The notes beneath the pieces are model-generated. The model saw nothing but the letters and a program-made list of their open reading frames with translations, was not told where the DNA came from and ran no database searches. From positions 1 through 64,000 of the forward strand of contig UCIV01000014.1 in the NCBI GenBank assembly GCA_900472575.1: a DNA stretch of 64,000 nt, read 5' to 3'. A program made the translations under genes and the position numbers. Shown here one piece after another: positions 1 through 9,241 of the stretch (position 1 is its first letter; the number at the start of each line of letters is the position of its first letter). This DNA comes from Hyphomicrobiales bacterium (GTDB taxonomy: Bacteria; Pseudomonadota; Alphaproteobacteria; Rhizobiales; Rhizobiaceae).

Positions 1-821
1 TTCTGGACCCGGCCGCCGTGCGCGCCAACTATGTCGATGCCATGGTCGAGCTGCGCAAGTCCAAGGGCATGACGCCTCCCCAGGCAATTGCCCAGCTGGA
101 AGACACGGTCGTTCTCGGCACGATGATGCTCGCCGTCGGTGAAGTCGACGGTCTGGTCTCCGGTGCGGTCCATACCACCGCCAGCACGGTGCGCCCTGCC
201 CTGCAGCTGATCAAGACGGAGCCGGGCCAGAGCATCGTCTCCTCGGTCTTCTTCATGCTGATGCCCGATCAGGTTCTGGTCTATGGTGACTGCGCCATCA
301 ACCCGAACCCGACGGCCGACCAGCTGGCCGAAATCGCCGTCCAGTCCTCCGATACGGCCAAGGCCTTCGGCATCGATCCGCGGGTGGCGATGATCTCCTA
401 TTCGACCGGCACGTCGGGTACCGGCGGCGATGTCGACAAGGTGCGCGAGGCAACCGAGCTGGCAAAACAGCGCAAGCCTGATCTGCTGATCGACGGTCCG
501 ATCCAGTACGATGCGGCAAGCGTCGAAAGCGTCGGCCGTTCCAAGGCCCCCGACAGCCCGGTCGCCGGCCGCGCCAATGTCTTCGTCTTCCCGGATCTCA
601 ACACCGGCAACACCACCTACAAGGCCGTTCAGCGCTCCGCCGATGTCGTTTCCGTCGGCCCGATGCTGCAGGGCCTGCGCAAGCCCGTCAACGACCTGTC
701 GCGCGGCGCCCTCGTCGACGATATCGTCTTCACCATCGCGCTCACTGCCATCCAGGCGGACCAGCAGACGGCGGGTGAAGCTGCTTCCGAGCCGGCACGG
801 AAAGATGCGGTGAACGCATGA
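1..821 (+). CDS. pta: Phosphate acetyltransferase, C-terminal part (5' truncated by window)
   Basis: This is the C-terminal part of phosphotransacetylase, which interconverts acetyl-CoA and phosphate with acetyl phosphate and CoA in the cytoplasm. The reading frame is open from base 3, so the gene starts before the window; about 273 residues are visible. Family motifs seen are [15 protein letters not shown] near the start, DGPIQYDAA in the middle and VFPDLNTGN before the end, all in the expected order for the PTA_PTB catalytic domain. The stop codon overlaps the start of the formate/nitrite channel gene by four bases (ATGA), which suggests translational coupling. Whether the missing N-terminus carries an extra domain, such as the enoyl-CoA hydratase-like fusions seen in some proteobacteria, cannot be told. 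Confidence 0.93.
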   Translation, partial: LDPAAVRANYVDAMVELRKSKGMTPPQAIAQLEDTVVLGTMMLAVGEVDGLVSGAVHTTASTVRPALQLIKTEPGQSIVSSVFFMLMPDQVLVYGDCAINPNPTADQLAEIAVQSSDTAKAFGIDPRVAMISYSTGTSGTGGDVDKVREATELAKQRKPDLLIDGPIQYDAASVESVGRSKAPDSPVAGRANVFVFPDLNTGNTTYKAVQRSADVVSVGPMLQGLRKPVNDLSRGALVDDIVFTIALTAIQADQQTAGEAASEPARKDAVNA

Positions 822-1723
822 ACATTGCACAACAGGACCCGGAGAGTCGGGACAAGATGACTTCGGCCTTCTTCAGAGGGCCGGAGGCTGGAGGCTCGCT
901 GACACCCGACGCAATTGCCGTCGCGGCAGAAGAAATGGGCGTCAAGAAAGCCAGCTATGACACGCTGACCCTCCTGGGTCTGGCGGTTCTCGCCGGCGCC
1001 TTCATCGGGCTCGGGGCCATGTTTGCGACGACGACGGTCGCCGGTGCCGACGGAATGCTGTCCTACGGTCTCACCCGGCTTCTGGCCGGGCTGAGCTTCT
1101 CGCTCGGGCTGATCCTCGTCCTGATCGGCGGCGCGCAGCTGTTCACCGGCGACATGCTGATGGTCATGGCCTGGGCAAGCCGCCGCATTGCAACCACGCG
1201 CATGGTCCACATCTGGGTCTTCGTCTGGTTCGGCAATCTGATAGGCGCCCTCGTCATCGCCGGCCTCGTCTTCTTGTCTGGCCAGTACACATTCGGCGGC
1301 AACGCAATCGGTGTAGCGGCACTGCATTACGCAGAAGCCAAGTCAGCCCTTCCGGTCGTCGAAGCCTTCTCGCTCGGTATTCTCTGCAACATACTGGTCT
1401 GCCTGGCCGTATGGCTGTCACTGGCCGGACGCACGGTTGCCGACAGGATCCTTGCGATCGTCTTCCCGGTGACGGCCTTCGTTGCAGCAGGGTTCGAACA
1501 CTGCGTCGCCAACATGTATTATCTCGGCCTCGGTCTGATGATCCGTTACGGTGCACCGGAAAGCTTCTGGACCGCCATCGGCCACGCGCCCGCCGAAATC
1601 CCGCTGAGTGGCGTCCTTACCAATCTGGCCGTCGTAACGGCTGGTAACTGGGTCGGCGGCGCTCTGCTCGTTGGTGGCGTCTACTGGTTCATCTACCGTC
1701 GTCCGGGCAAGCCTCACCACTGA
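818..1723 (+). CDS. FocA/NirC-family formate/nitrite channel
   Basis: This 301-residue membrane protein belongs to the formate/nitrite transporter family, pentameric channels for small monovalent anions. A cytoplasmic N-terminus of about 45 residues precedes six hydrophobic segments. The hallmark motif GFEHCVANM lies around residues 226-234, with the central histidine at residue 228 matching the gating histidine of the FocA family. The ATG overlaps the pta stop as ATGA, so the two are probably co-translated. Coupling to pta suggests export or re-uptake of formate or a short-chain acid linked to acetyl-phosphate metabolism; that role is inference, and nitrite remains possible. The family call is firm and the substrate is not. 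Confidence 0.9.
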   Translation: MNIAQQDPESRDKMTSAFFRGPEAGGSLTPDAIAVAAEEMGVKKASYDTLTLLGLAVLAGAFIGLGAMFATTTVAGADGMLSYGLTRLLAGLSFSLGLILVLIGGAQLFTGDMLMVMAWASRRIATTRMVHIWVFVWFGNLIGALVIAGLVFLSGQYTFGGNAIGVAALHYAEAKSALPVVEAFSLGILCNILVCLAVWLSLAGRTVADRILAIVFPVTAFVAAGFEHCVANMYYLGLGLMIRYGAPESFWTAIGHAPAEIPLSGVLTNLAVVTAGNWVGGALLVGGVYWFIYRRPGKPHH

Positions 1724-1733
1724 TCACCGATAC

Positions 1734-1767
1734 CCGTGGCGCTGTTACACCCGTTCCAGCGCCACGG
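1734..1767. terminator. Inverted repeat between convergent genes, possible terminator
   Basis: A perfect 11-bp inverted repeat, CCGTGGCGCTG (1734-1744) and CAGCGCCACGG (1757-1767), has a 12-base loop that includes the pcaF-type stop codon. It sits in the 21-bp gap between convergent genes. There is no T-run after either arm, so a role in termination is only likely from position. Confidence 0.4.
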
Positions 1768-2950
1768 CGATTCCCTGCCCGACCCCGACACACATGGTCG
1801 CAAGCGCATAACGCCCCTGACGTCTGGCAAGCTCAAGCGCCGCAGTTCCTGAAATCCTTGCTCCCGACATGCCGAGCGGATGGCCGAGCGCAATAGCACC
1901 GCCATTCGGATTGATATGCCCGGCATCTTCCGCAAGCCCAAGCTCGCGCAGCACCGCAATGCCCTGTGAGGCAAAGGCCTCGTTCAACTCGATCACGTCG
2001 AAATCCTCCGGTGAAAGCTTCAGCATCACGCAGAGCTTCTGCGTTGCCGGAACCGGCCCTATGCCCATGACACGCGGCGCGACGCCCGAGGCGGCCCCGC
2101 CCATGATGCGGGCAATCGGGGTCAGGCCATGTTTCTTCGCCGCAGCTTCCGAAGCAATGATCAACGCCGCCGCGCCGTCATTGACCCCCGAGGCATTACC
2201 CGCCGTCACCGTGCCACCATCCTGTTTGAACGGAGTTGCCAGTTTGGCCAGCGCCTCAATTGTCGTCGCCCGTGGATGTTCATCCTTCGAGACGACCACT
2301 ACATCACCCTTGCGCTGCGGAATGACGACCGGCGTGATCTCCGCGGCAAGGTGACCATTTTCCTGAGCGGCTGCAGTTTTCGACTGACTGCGAAGCGCAA
2401 ACGCATCCTGGTCCTTGCGGGAAACGCCATAGTCTTCCGCAACATGCTCGGCCGTCTCCGGCATAGAATCGATGCCGTATTGCCTTTTCATCAACGGGTT
2501 GACGAACCGCCAGCCGATCGTTGTGTCGTGGATTTCGGCATTGCGGGAAAAGGCGCTCTCGGCCTTGGGCAGAACGAACGGCGCGCGGCTCATGCTCTCG
2601 ACGCCGCCTGCTATCATCAATTCTGCCTCTCCCGCCTTGATCGCACGGGCAGCGGCGATGACCGCATCCATGCCCGAACCGCAAAGCCGGTTCATCGTCG
2701 TGCCTGGGACGACAGCCGGCAGGCCTGCGAGCAGCGAAGCCATGCGGGCGACATTGCGATTGTCCTCACCTGCCTGATTGGCGCAGCCATAGATCACGTC
2801 ATCGACGGCATTCCAGTCCACTGCAGCATTGCGCTCGATCAACGCCCTGATCGGGATGGCCGCCAGATCATCGGTTCTCACCGACGCAAGCGTGCCGCCG
2901 AAACGGCCGATCGGAGTGCGGATATAATCGCAGATGAAGGCGTCAGGCAT
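1745..2950 (-). CDS. pcaF: Acetyl-CoA acyltransferase, 3-oxoadipyl-CoA thiolase type
   Basis: This 401-residue thiolase would catalyse CoA-dependent cleavage of a 3-oxoacyl-CoA. The closest impression is beta-ketoadipyl-CoA thiolase (PcaF), the last step of the beta-ketoadipate pathway. The nucleophilic cysteine lies in NRLCGSGMDA (Cys90), the catalytic histidine in GGAIALGHPLG (His357), and the second catalytic cysteine in CVGVGQG (Cys387). The ATG at 2950 has a GGAG about seven bases upstream. No other pca genes lie nearby, so the gene may instead serve another dicarboxylyl-CoA or fatty-acid route. The thiolase family is certain; the PcaF subtype is based on the conserved RTPIGRFGG N-terminus and the length, and is less sure. 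Confidence 0.85.
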   Translation of the reverse strand: MPDAFICDYIRTPIGRFGGTLASVRTDDLAAIPIRALIERNAAVDWNAVDDVIYGCANQAGEDNRNVARMASLLAGLPAVVPGTTMNRLCGSGMDAVIAAARAIKAGEAELMIAGGVESMSRAPFVLPKAESAFSRNAEIHDTTIGWRFVNPLMKRQYGIDSMPETAEHVAEDYGVSRKDQDAFALRSQSKTAAAQENGHLAAEITPVVIPQRKGDVVVVSKDEHPRATTIEALAKLATPFKQDGGTVTAGNASGVNDGAAALIIASEAAAKKHGLTPIARIMGGAASGVAPRVMGIGPVPATQKLCVMLKLSPEDFDVIELNEAFASQGIAVLRELGLAEDAGHINPNGGAIALGHPLGMSGARISGTAALELARRQGRYALATMCVGVGQGIAVALERV

Positions 2951-3230
2951 AGCGCAGCTCCCATGATGCAGAAGTCACAGCCAACACCAACAATCGAGAA
3001 ATTACAAGCTTCAAATAAATTGCCTGCAGGCGGCTCGCGCAATCCATGAGGACTCGGGGCCTGACAGCGCACGGGTTCTAGCCCCCGCTGATAATGAATT
3101 AATTATCTTTCCGACCTAAGTATCGGGACGGTAATCCTTTAGCCCTTTCAGCAGGGCTTCCGTACACACGGCGTGTCGGCTGCTCATGCAGCATGGGGCA
3201 TTGTCGATCGCGACAATACAAGGGACAAAA

Positions 3231-4904
3231 ATGACTGGTGCACCTGATCTGCGAGGCATTTTTTCGCGACCCGTCTTCTGGCTTTTCGCGGCTTTTGTCC
3301 CACTGATACTGCTCCTCATCCTGCCAATCGCTGCACCTATCGGTCCGATGTACTGGGATACCTATCTTTATCTCGATGCCGCACAACGGATCTGGATGGG
3401 ACAGATCCCGAGCGTCGACTTCTCGACCCCGGTCGGCCCGCTCCCCTACTATCTCTTCGCCGGTGGATTGAAGCTGCTTGCGAATGCGCAGCCGCTGCTT
3501 CTGGCTCAATGGTGCATATTGCCGGTGGCGGCGCCGCTTCTCGCACTGGTACTTGCCAGGCTTTCCAGCCGTAACGTGGCTCAAGCTTTCGCGCTGCTTG
3601 TTCCCTTCCTCGTCTTTGCCACCTTCCCGTCGAATGTGGCCGCCTATCATCCGCTTCCGACACTGGACGGTTTCGGCATCTACAACCGCCACGGCGTGAT
3701 CTTTCTCTATGTGCTGACCAGCGGCCTCGTTTTCCTGAAAGACGGTCGCCGCATGGCGGTCTTGATCGCCGCAGCCATGCTGGCCTTGTTTCTGACCAAG
3801 GTGACGGGTTTTCTGGTTGGTGGACTTTTCTGCCTCCTGGCGCTTTTGGCCGGCCGCATCTCGCTGCGTTACTGCATTCTGGCCGTCCTGCTCTTTCTGA
3901 TCCCGCTTGGCATCGCCGAACTCATGAGCGGTTTCGTATCTGCCTATATACGCGATATCATCGAGCTTGCCGGGATGAATGAAGATTCCCTGCTCCCCCG
4001 GTTCCTGACCGTCGCATCGCTGAAGCTTGACGTACTTCTTCCCGCGGGGCTTCTGGCGCTGCTGTTGATATGGCTGGACTGGACCCGCGCCGACAAAACG
4101 ATCCGCTTCTTCGATCATAATTTCTGGTGGCTTTCGGTCGTCATCGCAGGCGGCTCAATCTATGAGACGCAGAATACCGGCAGCCAGGAATTCATCTTCA
4201 TATGGCCGGTTCTGCTGATGATCTTCGAACGCATCAGGCTGCTTGAGCAGGGACCGAAAATGGCTTTCCTTGCGCTGGCCGCGTTCTGTGTCATCCCCAC
4301 GTTCACCAAGGTGGCGCACAAGACGCTGCGCGCCGTGGTCGTTGCGCCGACCTATGAACGGCTGCACCTGCCGGACGTGAAAAACATGGCGCAGGTCTCC
4401 CAACGGCGGGAGATCATCGATCGGGCCGAATATCTGGAACCTCACTACGAGAATTTTGCCTCGGCCTACGCGGATCTCTCCGCCCACGGGCAGTTGCCGA
4501 GCTGGCAATATTATTCCGAACTCGACTTCCAGCTCTACTGGATCATTTCGGCCAACAGCCTGGTTAACTCCCTCAAGGCCTTCGAGGCGAAGAACAATAT
4601 CCGGCTGGAAAGCCTGATGAACCTAGACTTCACCAACCCCTTCCCCTGGCTTCTGGATCGCGATGCGACCAGAAACATCCAGATCGGCGCAGATCCCCAC
4701 CGCACCGTTCCGCCACTGACGGATAAGGCCATCCAGTCGATCCGGCAAACGGCAGCGGTCTTGCGCCCGAAATGCCCGCTGACGACCGGGCGCCGCATGC
4801 TTTTCGACCATTACGAAGAAGCCCTGAAAGACCGGCAGGTCGTCGAAATTCATCCCTGCTGGGATCTCCTGCTCCGCCCCGATATCGTGGCTGTAAAACA
4901 GTAA
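3231..4904 (+). CDS. Polytopic membrane protein, GT-C-like glycosyltransferase candidate
   Basis: This 557-residue protein has roughly ten hydrophobic segments in its first 370 residues and a soluble C-terminal part of about 150 residues. The first long loop contains YWDTYLYLDAAQRIW followed by DFSTPVGPLPYYLF. This layout (acidic residue pair after the first membrane helix, then a polytopic body) is typical of GT-C transferases that use polyprenyl-phosphate sugars (ArnT/GT39-like). I chose ATG 3231, preceded by AGGGAC, over an in-frame ATG at 3186 that would add 15 residues and has no ribosome site. The gene converges on the prenyl-phosphate-sugar operon at 4950-10680, so it is a plausible user of that donor. 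No family name was recognised with certainty. Confidence 0.6.
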   Translation: MTGAPDLRGIFSRPVFWLFAAFVPLILLLILPIAAPIGPMYWDTYLYLDAAQRIWMGQIPSVDFSTPVGPLPYYLFAGGLKLLANAQPLLLAQWCILPVAAPLLALVLARLSSRNVAQAFALLVPFLVFATFPSNVAAYHPLPTLDGFGIYNRHGVIFLYVLTSGLVFLKDGRRMAVLIAAAMLALFLTKVTGFLVGGLFCLLALLAGRISLRYCILAVLLFLIPLGIAELMSGFVSAYIRDIIELAGMNEDSLLPRFLTVASLKLDVLLPAGLLALLLIWLDWTRADKTIRFFDHNFWWLSVVIAGGSIYETQNTGSQEFIFIWPVLLMIFERIRLLEQGPKMAFLALAAFCVIPTFTKVAHKTLRAVVVAPTYERLHLPDVKNMAQVSQRREIIDRAEYLEPHYENFASAYADLSAHGQLPSWQYYSELDFQLYWIISANSLVNSLKAFEAKNNIRLESLMNLDFTNPFPWLLDRDATRNIQIGADPHRTVPPLTDKAIQSIRQTAAVLRPKCPLTTGRRMLFDHYEEALKDRQVVEIHPCWDLLLRPDIVAVKQ

Positions 4905-4934
4905 AGGCCGGGCGCAAGCCCGGCCTTTACTGTT
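4897..4934. terminator. Strong bidirectional stem-loop between convergent genes
   Basis: Perfect 17-bp arms, AACAGTAAAGGCCGGGC (4897-4913) and its complement (4918-4934), close a GCAA tetraloop. The TAA stop of the GT-C-like gene lies inside the left arm, and the aminotransferase gene ends 15 bases downstream on the other strand. The G+C-rich core followed by CTTTACTGTT on both strands fits a shared bidirectional intrinsic terminator. Confidence 0.8.
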
Positions 4935-4949
4935 CCCTGTATGAACAGC

Positions 4950-6425
4950 TTACTTCACCTGGGCGGCGACGAAATCCTTGACGATGCGCACGATGCCGCG
5001 CGACATGACCTCGTCGAGCGCCGTGATGAAATCGTCCACATGGCTCTTCTTGCAGATGAGCGGCGGTTCCAGACGGATGACATTGCGATTGTATTCCGTG
5101 AACGCGACGAGCACGCCGTGATCGCGCAAGAGATGGCTTCCGATAAAGCCCGGCAGCGAGCCCTTCAGCTTGTCGTCCAGCATGGCGACGACCGGGCGCA
5201 GCACCAGCGGCATGGTTTTCGACAGGTCGTGGAATTCGATTCCGATCATCATGCCCTGACCGCGCACGTCTTTCAGCAGCGACGGGTAGCGGACCTGCAA
5301 TTCCTTCAGGCGGGAAAGAAGGTAGTCGCCCGTATTCGCCGAATTGTCGATCAGGTGCTCGTCGTAAAGCACGTTCATCGCCTCGATGGAGGTGACGCAG
5401 GCTTCACCGATACCGCCGAAAGTTGCCATGGCATGGATCATCGCCGTCTTCGGCGTGCCGTAGGCCTTCATGTAGACATCGCGCTTGGCAATCATCGCAC
5501 CCATGGCGGACTTGCCGCCACCGAGTGATTTGGCGAGCGCAGTCACGTCCGGCACGACGCCATGGTGCTCGAACGCATAGAACTTTCCTGTGCGGCCGAA
5601 ACCACACTGCACTTCATCGGCAACCCAGAGTACACCATACTTGTCGCAAAGCTCGCGCAGACGCTGCCAGAAGGCCGTTTCGGCCTGAATGATGCCGCCG
5701 CCGCCCTGCACCGTTTCCAGCACGATCACGCCGATTTCCGGATCCGATCTGAAGGCGTTCTCGATCGCGTTGATATCGCCGAACGGCACCTTCACAGTAT
5801 TGTCGACCAGCTTGAATTCACCGCGATAGAGCGAACCGTCGGTGATCGACAAAACGCCCTTGGTCTTTCCGTGGAAGGAATTTTCCGCATAGACGATCTT
5901 CGGACGCTTCGGGCCGGCGGCGCGCTCTGCCACCTTGATCGCCGCCTCCATCGCTTCGGAACCGGAGGAGCCGAGGAACACCATGTCCAGCTCGCCCGGC
6001 GAGCAGGCGGCAAGATTATGCGCCAGCGCGGTTGCATATTGCGACATGAAGGCAATGGCGATTTCCTGGCGGTTCTCGTCCTGGAACTTCCGCCGCGCAT
6101 CGAGGATGCGGGGATGGTTGTGACCCAGCGCCAGTGAGCCGAAACCACCGAAGAAATCGAGAATCTTGCGACCGTTCTGGTCGTAATAATACATGCCCTC
6201 GGCGCGCTCGATCTTCACCTTGTGAAAGCCGAGAAGCTTCATGAAATGAAGCTGGCCGGGGTTGAGATGGCGGGTGAAGAGATCGGTCATCTTCGCCACG
6301 TCGAGCGCCTTGGCCTCCTCGACCGACAGAAGCGCAGGCTTGGCGACCGGTTCGCGAGCAGGATTGGCGGAAATGTCGATCATCACTTCGTCATCGTGGT
6401 TGTTGAGGCTGATTGCATTGGCCAT
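4950..6425 (-). CDS. Class III PLP-dependent aminotransferase
   Basis: This 491-residue fold-type I aminotransferase has the class III signature. The PLP lysine is Lys299 in TALAKSLGGG, the cofactor aspartate is Asp270 in WVADEVQCGFGRTG, and a phosphate-binding SSGSEAM lies near residue 153. An N-terminal extension of about 45 residues precedes the domain. The ATG at 6425 has AGAGGA upstream and lies 12 bases after the stop of the epimerase gene, so it is the last gene of the five-gene operon. Class III enzymes usually act on omega-amines, but the neighbours (a sugar 2'-oxidase and an SDR epimerase) raise the possibility that it aminates a keto-sugar. That substrate idea is inference only. 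Confidence 0.85.
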   Translation of the reverse strand: MANAISLNNHDDEVMIDISANPAREPVAKPALLSVEEAKALDVAKMTDLFTRHLNPGQLHFMKLLGFHKVKIERAEGMYYYDQNGRKILDFFGGFGSLALGHNHPRILDARRKFQDENRQEIAIAFMSQYATALAHNLAACSPGELDMVFLGSSGSEAMEAAIKVAERAAGPKRPKIVYAENSFHGKTKGVLSITDGSLYRGEFKLVDNTVKVPFGDINAIENAFRSDPEIGVIVLETVQGGGGIIQAETAFWQRLRELCDKYGVLWVADEVQCGFGRTGKFYAFEHHGVVPDVTALAKSLGGGKSAMGAMIAKRDVYMKAYGTPKTAMIHAMATFGGIGEACVTSIEAMNVLYDEHLIDNSANTGDYLLSRLKELQVRYPSLLKDVRGQGMMIGIEFHDLSKTMPLVLRPVVAMLDDKLKGSLPGFIGSHLLRDHGVLVAFTEYNRNVIRLEPPLICKKSHVDDFITALDEVMSRGIVRIVKDFVAAQVK

Positions 6426-6437
6426 CGTAATTTCCTC

Positions 6438-7448
6438 TCAAGCTGCCTTGGCGTGGGCGACATTGTCCTGCGAACCGCCGGCAAGTCCCCTGCGATATTC
6501 GGAATAGGCGGCGATCAGCATGTCCTCGTCGCGATATTGCGGCACCCAGCCGAGCTCGCGCTCGCCCTTGGATACGTCGAGAACGCACATCTCGTCGGCG
6601 ATCAGATACTGTTCCGGATCCATGATCGGCATGTTGATCAGGTCGAACAGATCAAGTGTCCGCTTCACCGCCCAGGCGGGCGTGGGCAAAAGGATCGACT
6701 TCGAACCGGCATGCTTGACGAGATCGCCCAGCAGTTTCCTTACCGGCGGCGGATTGAGCGAACCGAGATTGTAGACCTCGTTCGGCACGCCGGCGGTAAA
6801 GGCCGCATGGGCCGCAGAAGCGCAGTCGAAGACCGAAATGAACTGGTAAGGGTTCTTGCCCGAACCGATCATCGGCACCGGCAGATTGTTGTCGATCAGC
6901 TTGAACAGCTTGGAGAGGATACCGAGCCGACCGGGACCGATGATCAGGCGCGGGCGGAACAGCGAGATGTTCATGCCGCGCTTGCGCCATTCGACCGCCA
7001 GTTCTTCGGTCTTCAGCTTGGAAAGCCCGTATTCACCGAGCGGCGCGACCGGGTGCTCTTCCGTCTGCGGCCAAACAAAGGTGTGGCCGTAGACCATGTC
7101 GGTGGTGAAATGGACGAGCGATTTCGCACCCGCCTGGTCCATCGCCTTGATGATGTTCTCGGTGCCATAATAGTTGACCGGGAAGAAGAAATCATGCCGC
7201 TTGGCGCGCACCTGCAGGGGCGACAGCATTTTTGCGGAAAGATTGTAGACCATGTCGTCGGCCTTGATGCCGACCCGGGCGATCGAGGCCGGATCGGTCA
7301 CGTCGACGTTTTCGAAGCGGATCTCCCCATAATGCGCCAGATCACTCTTGGCGATATCCGCGACGATGACCTCGTGGCCTTCAGCCTGCAGCCTCGGCGC
7401 GAGATGACGCCCTACGAAACCGTCACCGCCGAAAATGATATGTCTCAT
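6438..7448 (-). CDS. NAD-dependent epimerase/dehydratase (extended SDR)
   Basis: This 336-residue protein is an extended short-chain dehydrogenase of the sugar-nucleotide epimerase/dehydratase family. The dinucleotide-binding motif GGDGFVG is at residues 7-13, the catalytic pair is Tyr140 and Lys144 in YGLSK, and a TTDMVYG stretch at 115-121 carries the active-site threonine region. It differs from the short classical SDR DprE2 that reduces the keto-intermediate in mycobacteria, so if it does that job here it is a non-homologous or distant replacement. It is the fourth gene of the operon, 42 bases after the small transporter. The precise substrate cannot be read from the sequence. Confidence 0.85.
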   Translation of the reverse strand: MRHIIFGGDGFVGRHLAPRLQAEGHEVIVADIAKSDLAHYGEIRFENVDVTDPASIARVGIKADDMVYNLSAKMLSPLQVRAKRHDFFFPVNYYGTENIIKAMDQAGAKSLVHFTTDMVYGHTFVWPQTEEHPVAPLGEYGLSKLKTEELAVEWRKRGMNISLFRPRLIIGPGRLGILSKLFKLIDNNLPVPMIGSGKNPYQFISVFDCASAAHAAFTAGVPNEVYNLGSLNPPPVRKLLGDLVKHAGSKSILLPTPAWAVKRTLDLFDLINMPIMDPEQYLIADEMCVLDVSKGERELGWVPQYRDEDMLIAAYSEYRRGLAGGSQDNVAHAKAA

Positions 7449-7490
7449 GGTTTAAATCCCCGTCGTTCTGTCGGTTCTAAATTGGGTTGG

Positions 7491-7907
7491 TCAGGAATTG
7501 GCGCGTTCGATGGATGCCGTCTGGTCCGGTACTTCCCTGTGCCCGCTCTGCGCGATCAGCACCGTGCCGACGCAGATGAAGGCGATGCCGGCGATCTTCA
7601 TCGCGCCAAGTTCTTCCTTGAACAGCAGCCATGCCAGAACCGCGACAGCGACATAGGCAAGGCTGAGGAAGGGATAGGCGAAGGATAGATCAACCTTGGA
7701 GAGCACGTAGAGATGCGACGCCATCGAGATGACGAAGGTGGCAAGACCAAAAAAGACCCACGGATTGAAGACGATCTGGAAGATCCGCTGGATCATCGTG
7801 TCCGCCGAAAAGCTGATCGGGCCCAGCGACAGCATGCCCTGTTTCAAAAGCAGTTGCGCAGCCGCATTGGTCATCACAGTGAAGAGGATGAACGGGATAT
7901 ATTTCAT
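7491..7907 (-). CDS. Small EamA/SMR-type membrane protein, candidate lipid-sugar flippase
   Basis: This 138-residue protein has four predicted membrane helices and an acidic, polar C-terminus. It starts with a helix MKYIPFILFTVMTNAAAQLL and carries LSFAYPFLSLAYVAVAVLAW with a following FKEELG, as in SMR and ArnE/F-like proteins. I chose the ATG at 7907 because it overlaps the stop of the upstream FAD oxidase gene as ATGA (7904-7907); an in-frame start at 8000 would lie inside that gene. Small transporters of this kind move undecaprenyl-linked sugars across the inner membrane in the arn system. Since this one sits between genes for making a prenyl-phosphate sugar, flipping of that donor is the best inference; drug export is the alternative. 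Confidence 0.75.
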   Translation of the reverse strand: MKYIPFILFTVMTNAAAQLLLKQGMLSLGPISFSADTMIQRIFQIVFNPWVFFGLATFVISMASHLYVLSKVDLSFAYPFLSLAYVAVAVLAWLLFKEELGAMKIAGIAFICVGTVLIAQSGHREVPDQTASIERANS

Positions 7908-9241
7908 GGGCGTCCTCGTGGGTGATCCGTGGCAAGCGCCGTGCGGCGCCAGAAATCCGAGCAGAAGCTTTCGTCCCGAAGCTTTTCCAGTTGCAGCCAT
8001 TCTGGAAAACCGGCCTTGAACACCTCGGCGCTCATGCGGCTGTCCTTGTAGGGATTGACCCGCCCGCCGGCCTCAAGCGTCATGCGGTCGAGAAGCGTCA
8101 GTAGCGCCAGCGTCTTGTCGCCGTGATTGGGAAAATCCATCGTCAGCGTATAGCCGGGGCGCGGAAACGACATGAAACCCGGTGATGCAACATCGCCAAA
8201 ACGCTTCAAGACGGTGAGGAAGGACGAAAATCCGGCCTTGCGGCTTGCCTCAAGCATCGCCGGAATGACCGTGCGCCCGGCTTCAAACGGAATCACGCTC
8301 TGGTGCTGGTAGAGACCACTCGGCCCATAAAGCCGGTTCCAGTCTCCAACACCGTCGAGCGGATAGAAGAACTTGCCGTAACCGGCCAGATGCGGGGCAG
8401 ACTTGAGCCTGTTGACGGTAAAATAAGCTGTGTTGAACAGTCCGAGGCTTACTCTGTTGAGTGCCGAGAAAGGCAGCTCGAACGGAACGCTGACCTTCGC
8501 CTTCACACCTTCGGTGCGAAAATTGCCGTTATCGGCATGGTTGCCGGTAATCAGCACGCCACGGCCGGCCGATGTGCCGGATGCCAGCTGATCCAGCCAG
8601 GCGACGGAATATTCGTTTTCCTCGTCGGCATCTGCCGCGAGATCGAAATAGCTGTCGAGGCTGGAAAACGCGGTGATCTTTTCGTTGATGTCGAGCGAGC
8701 CGACCTTCATCAGCTTCAGCCGTGCAGACAGGATAAGACCCGTAAGGCCAAGCCCGCCGATCGTTGCCGAAAACAGGTCGGTATTTTCCGCGGCGCTGCA
8801 TTGATAGGTATGACCGTCGGAACGCAGCAGTCGAAAACTTTCCACATGGCAACCGAACGTACCGCGACGGTGATGGTTCTTGCCGTGAACGTCATTGGCG
8901 ATTGAACCGCCGAGCGTGACGAAACGGGTGCCCGGCGTCACCGGCAGGAAAAATCCGTGAGGAGCGATATGGGCAATGAGCTCTTCCAGCGAAATGCCCG
9001 CTTCCGCTTCGACCACGCCTGCCTCGGCATCAAGATTGAGTACCGACTTCTGTTGCCGCATCGGCACAAGCGAGCCGGCGTCGTTATGGCAGCTGTCGCC
9101 GTAGGACTTGCCGTTTCCAAACGCCAAAAGGTTGGACCTTCCGGCTGCGCCGCCGCGCAAGAGGCCAACCGCCTGTTCAAAGGCAATTGCCTGCCGGGAA
9201 TGGCGATTGATACGGCCGAAACTGTCGAGGCTTGCCTGCAT
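7904..9241 (-). CDS. DprE1-like FAD-dependent 2'-oxidase of a prenyl-phospho-pentose
   Basis: This 445-residue flavoprotein resembles decaprenylphosphoryl-ribose 2'-oxidase (DprE1). The N-terminal FAD domain has the diagnostic strings GNGKSYGDSCHND and PGTRFVTLGGSIANDVHG followed by KNHH, where DprE1 attaches and binds FAD. Further on, VLKRFGDV and FPRPGYTLTMDFP match the substrate-side domain, and NPYKDSRM lies near the end. The start at 9241 overlaps the stop of the HAD-UbiA gene by one base (TGATG), and its own stop overlaps the next gene as ATGA, so translation is tightly coupled. From memory of the family, the position of the DprE1 cysteine hit by benzothiazinones (PGWxVCVDFP) appears to be threonine here. 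The DprE1 family call is strong; the exact sugar is inferred. Confidence 0.85.
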   Translation of the reverse strand: MQASLDSFGRINRHSRQAIAFEQAVGLLRGGAAGRSNLLAFGNGKSYGDSCHNDAGSLVPMRQQKSVLNLDAEAGVVEAEAGISLEELIAHIAPHGFFLPVTPGTRFVTLGGSIANDVHGKNHHRRGTFGCHVESFRLLRSDGHTYQCSAAENTDLFSATIGGLGLTGLILSARLKLMKVGSLDINEKITAFSSLDSYFDLAADADEENEYSVAWLDQLASGTSAGRGVLITGNHADNGNFRTEGVKAKVSVPFELPFSALNRVSLGLFNTAYFTVNRLKSAPHLAGYGKFFYPLDGVGDWNRLYGPSGLYQHQSVIPFEAGRTVIPAMLEASRKAGFSSFLTVLKRFGDVASPGFMSFPRPGYTLTMDFPNHGDKTLALLTLLDRMTLEAGGRVNPYKDSRMSAEVFKAGFPEWLQLEKLRDESFCSDFWRRTALATDHPRGRP

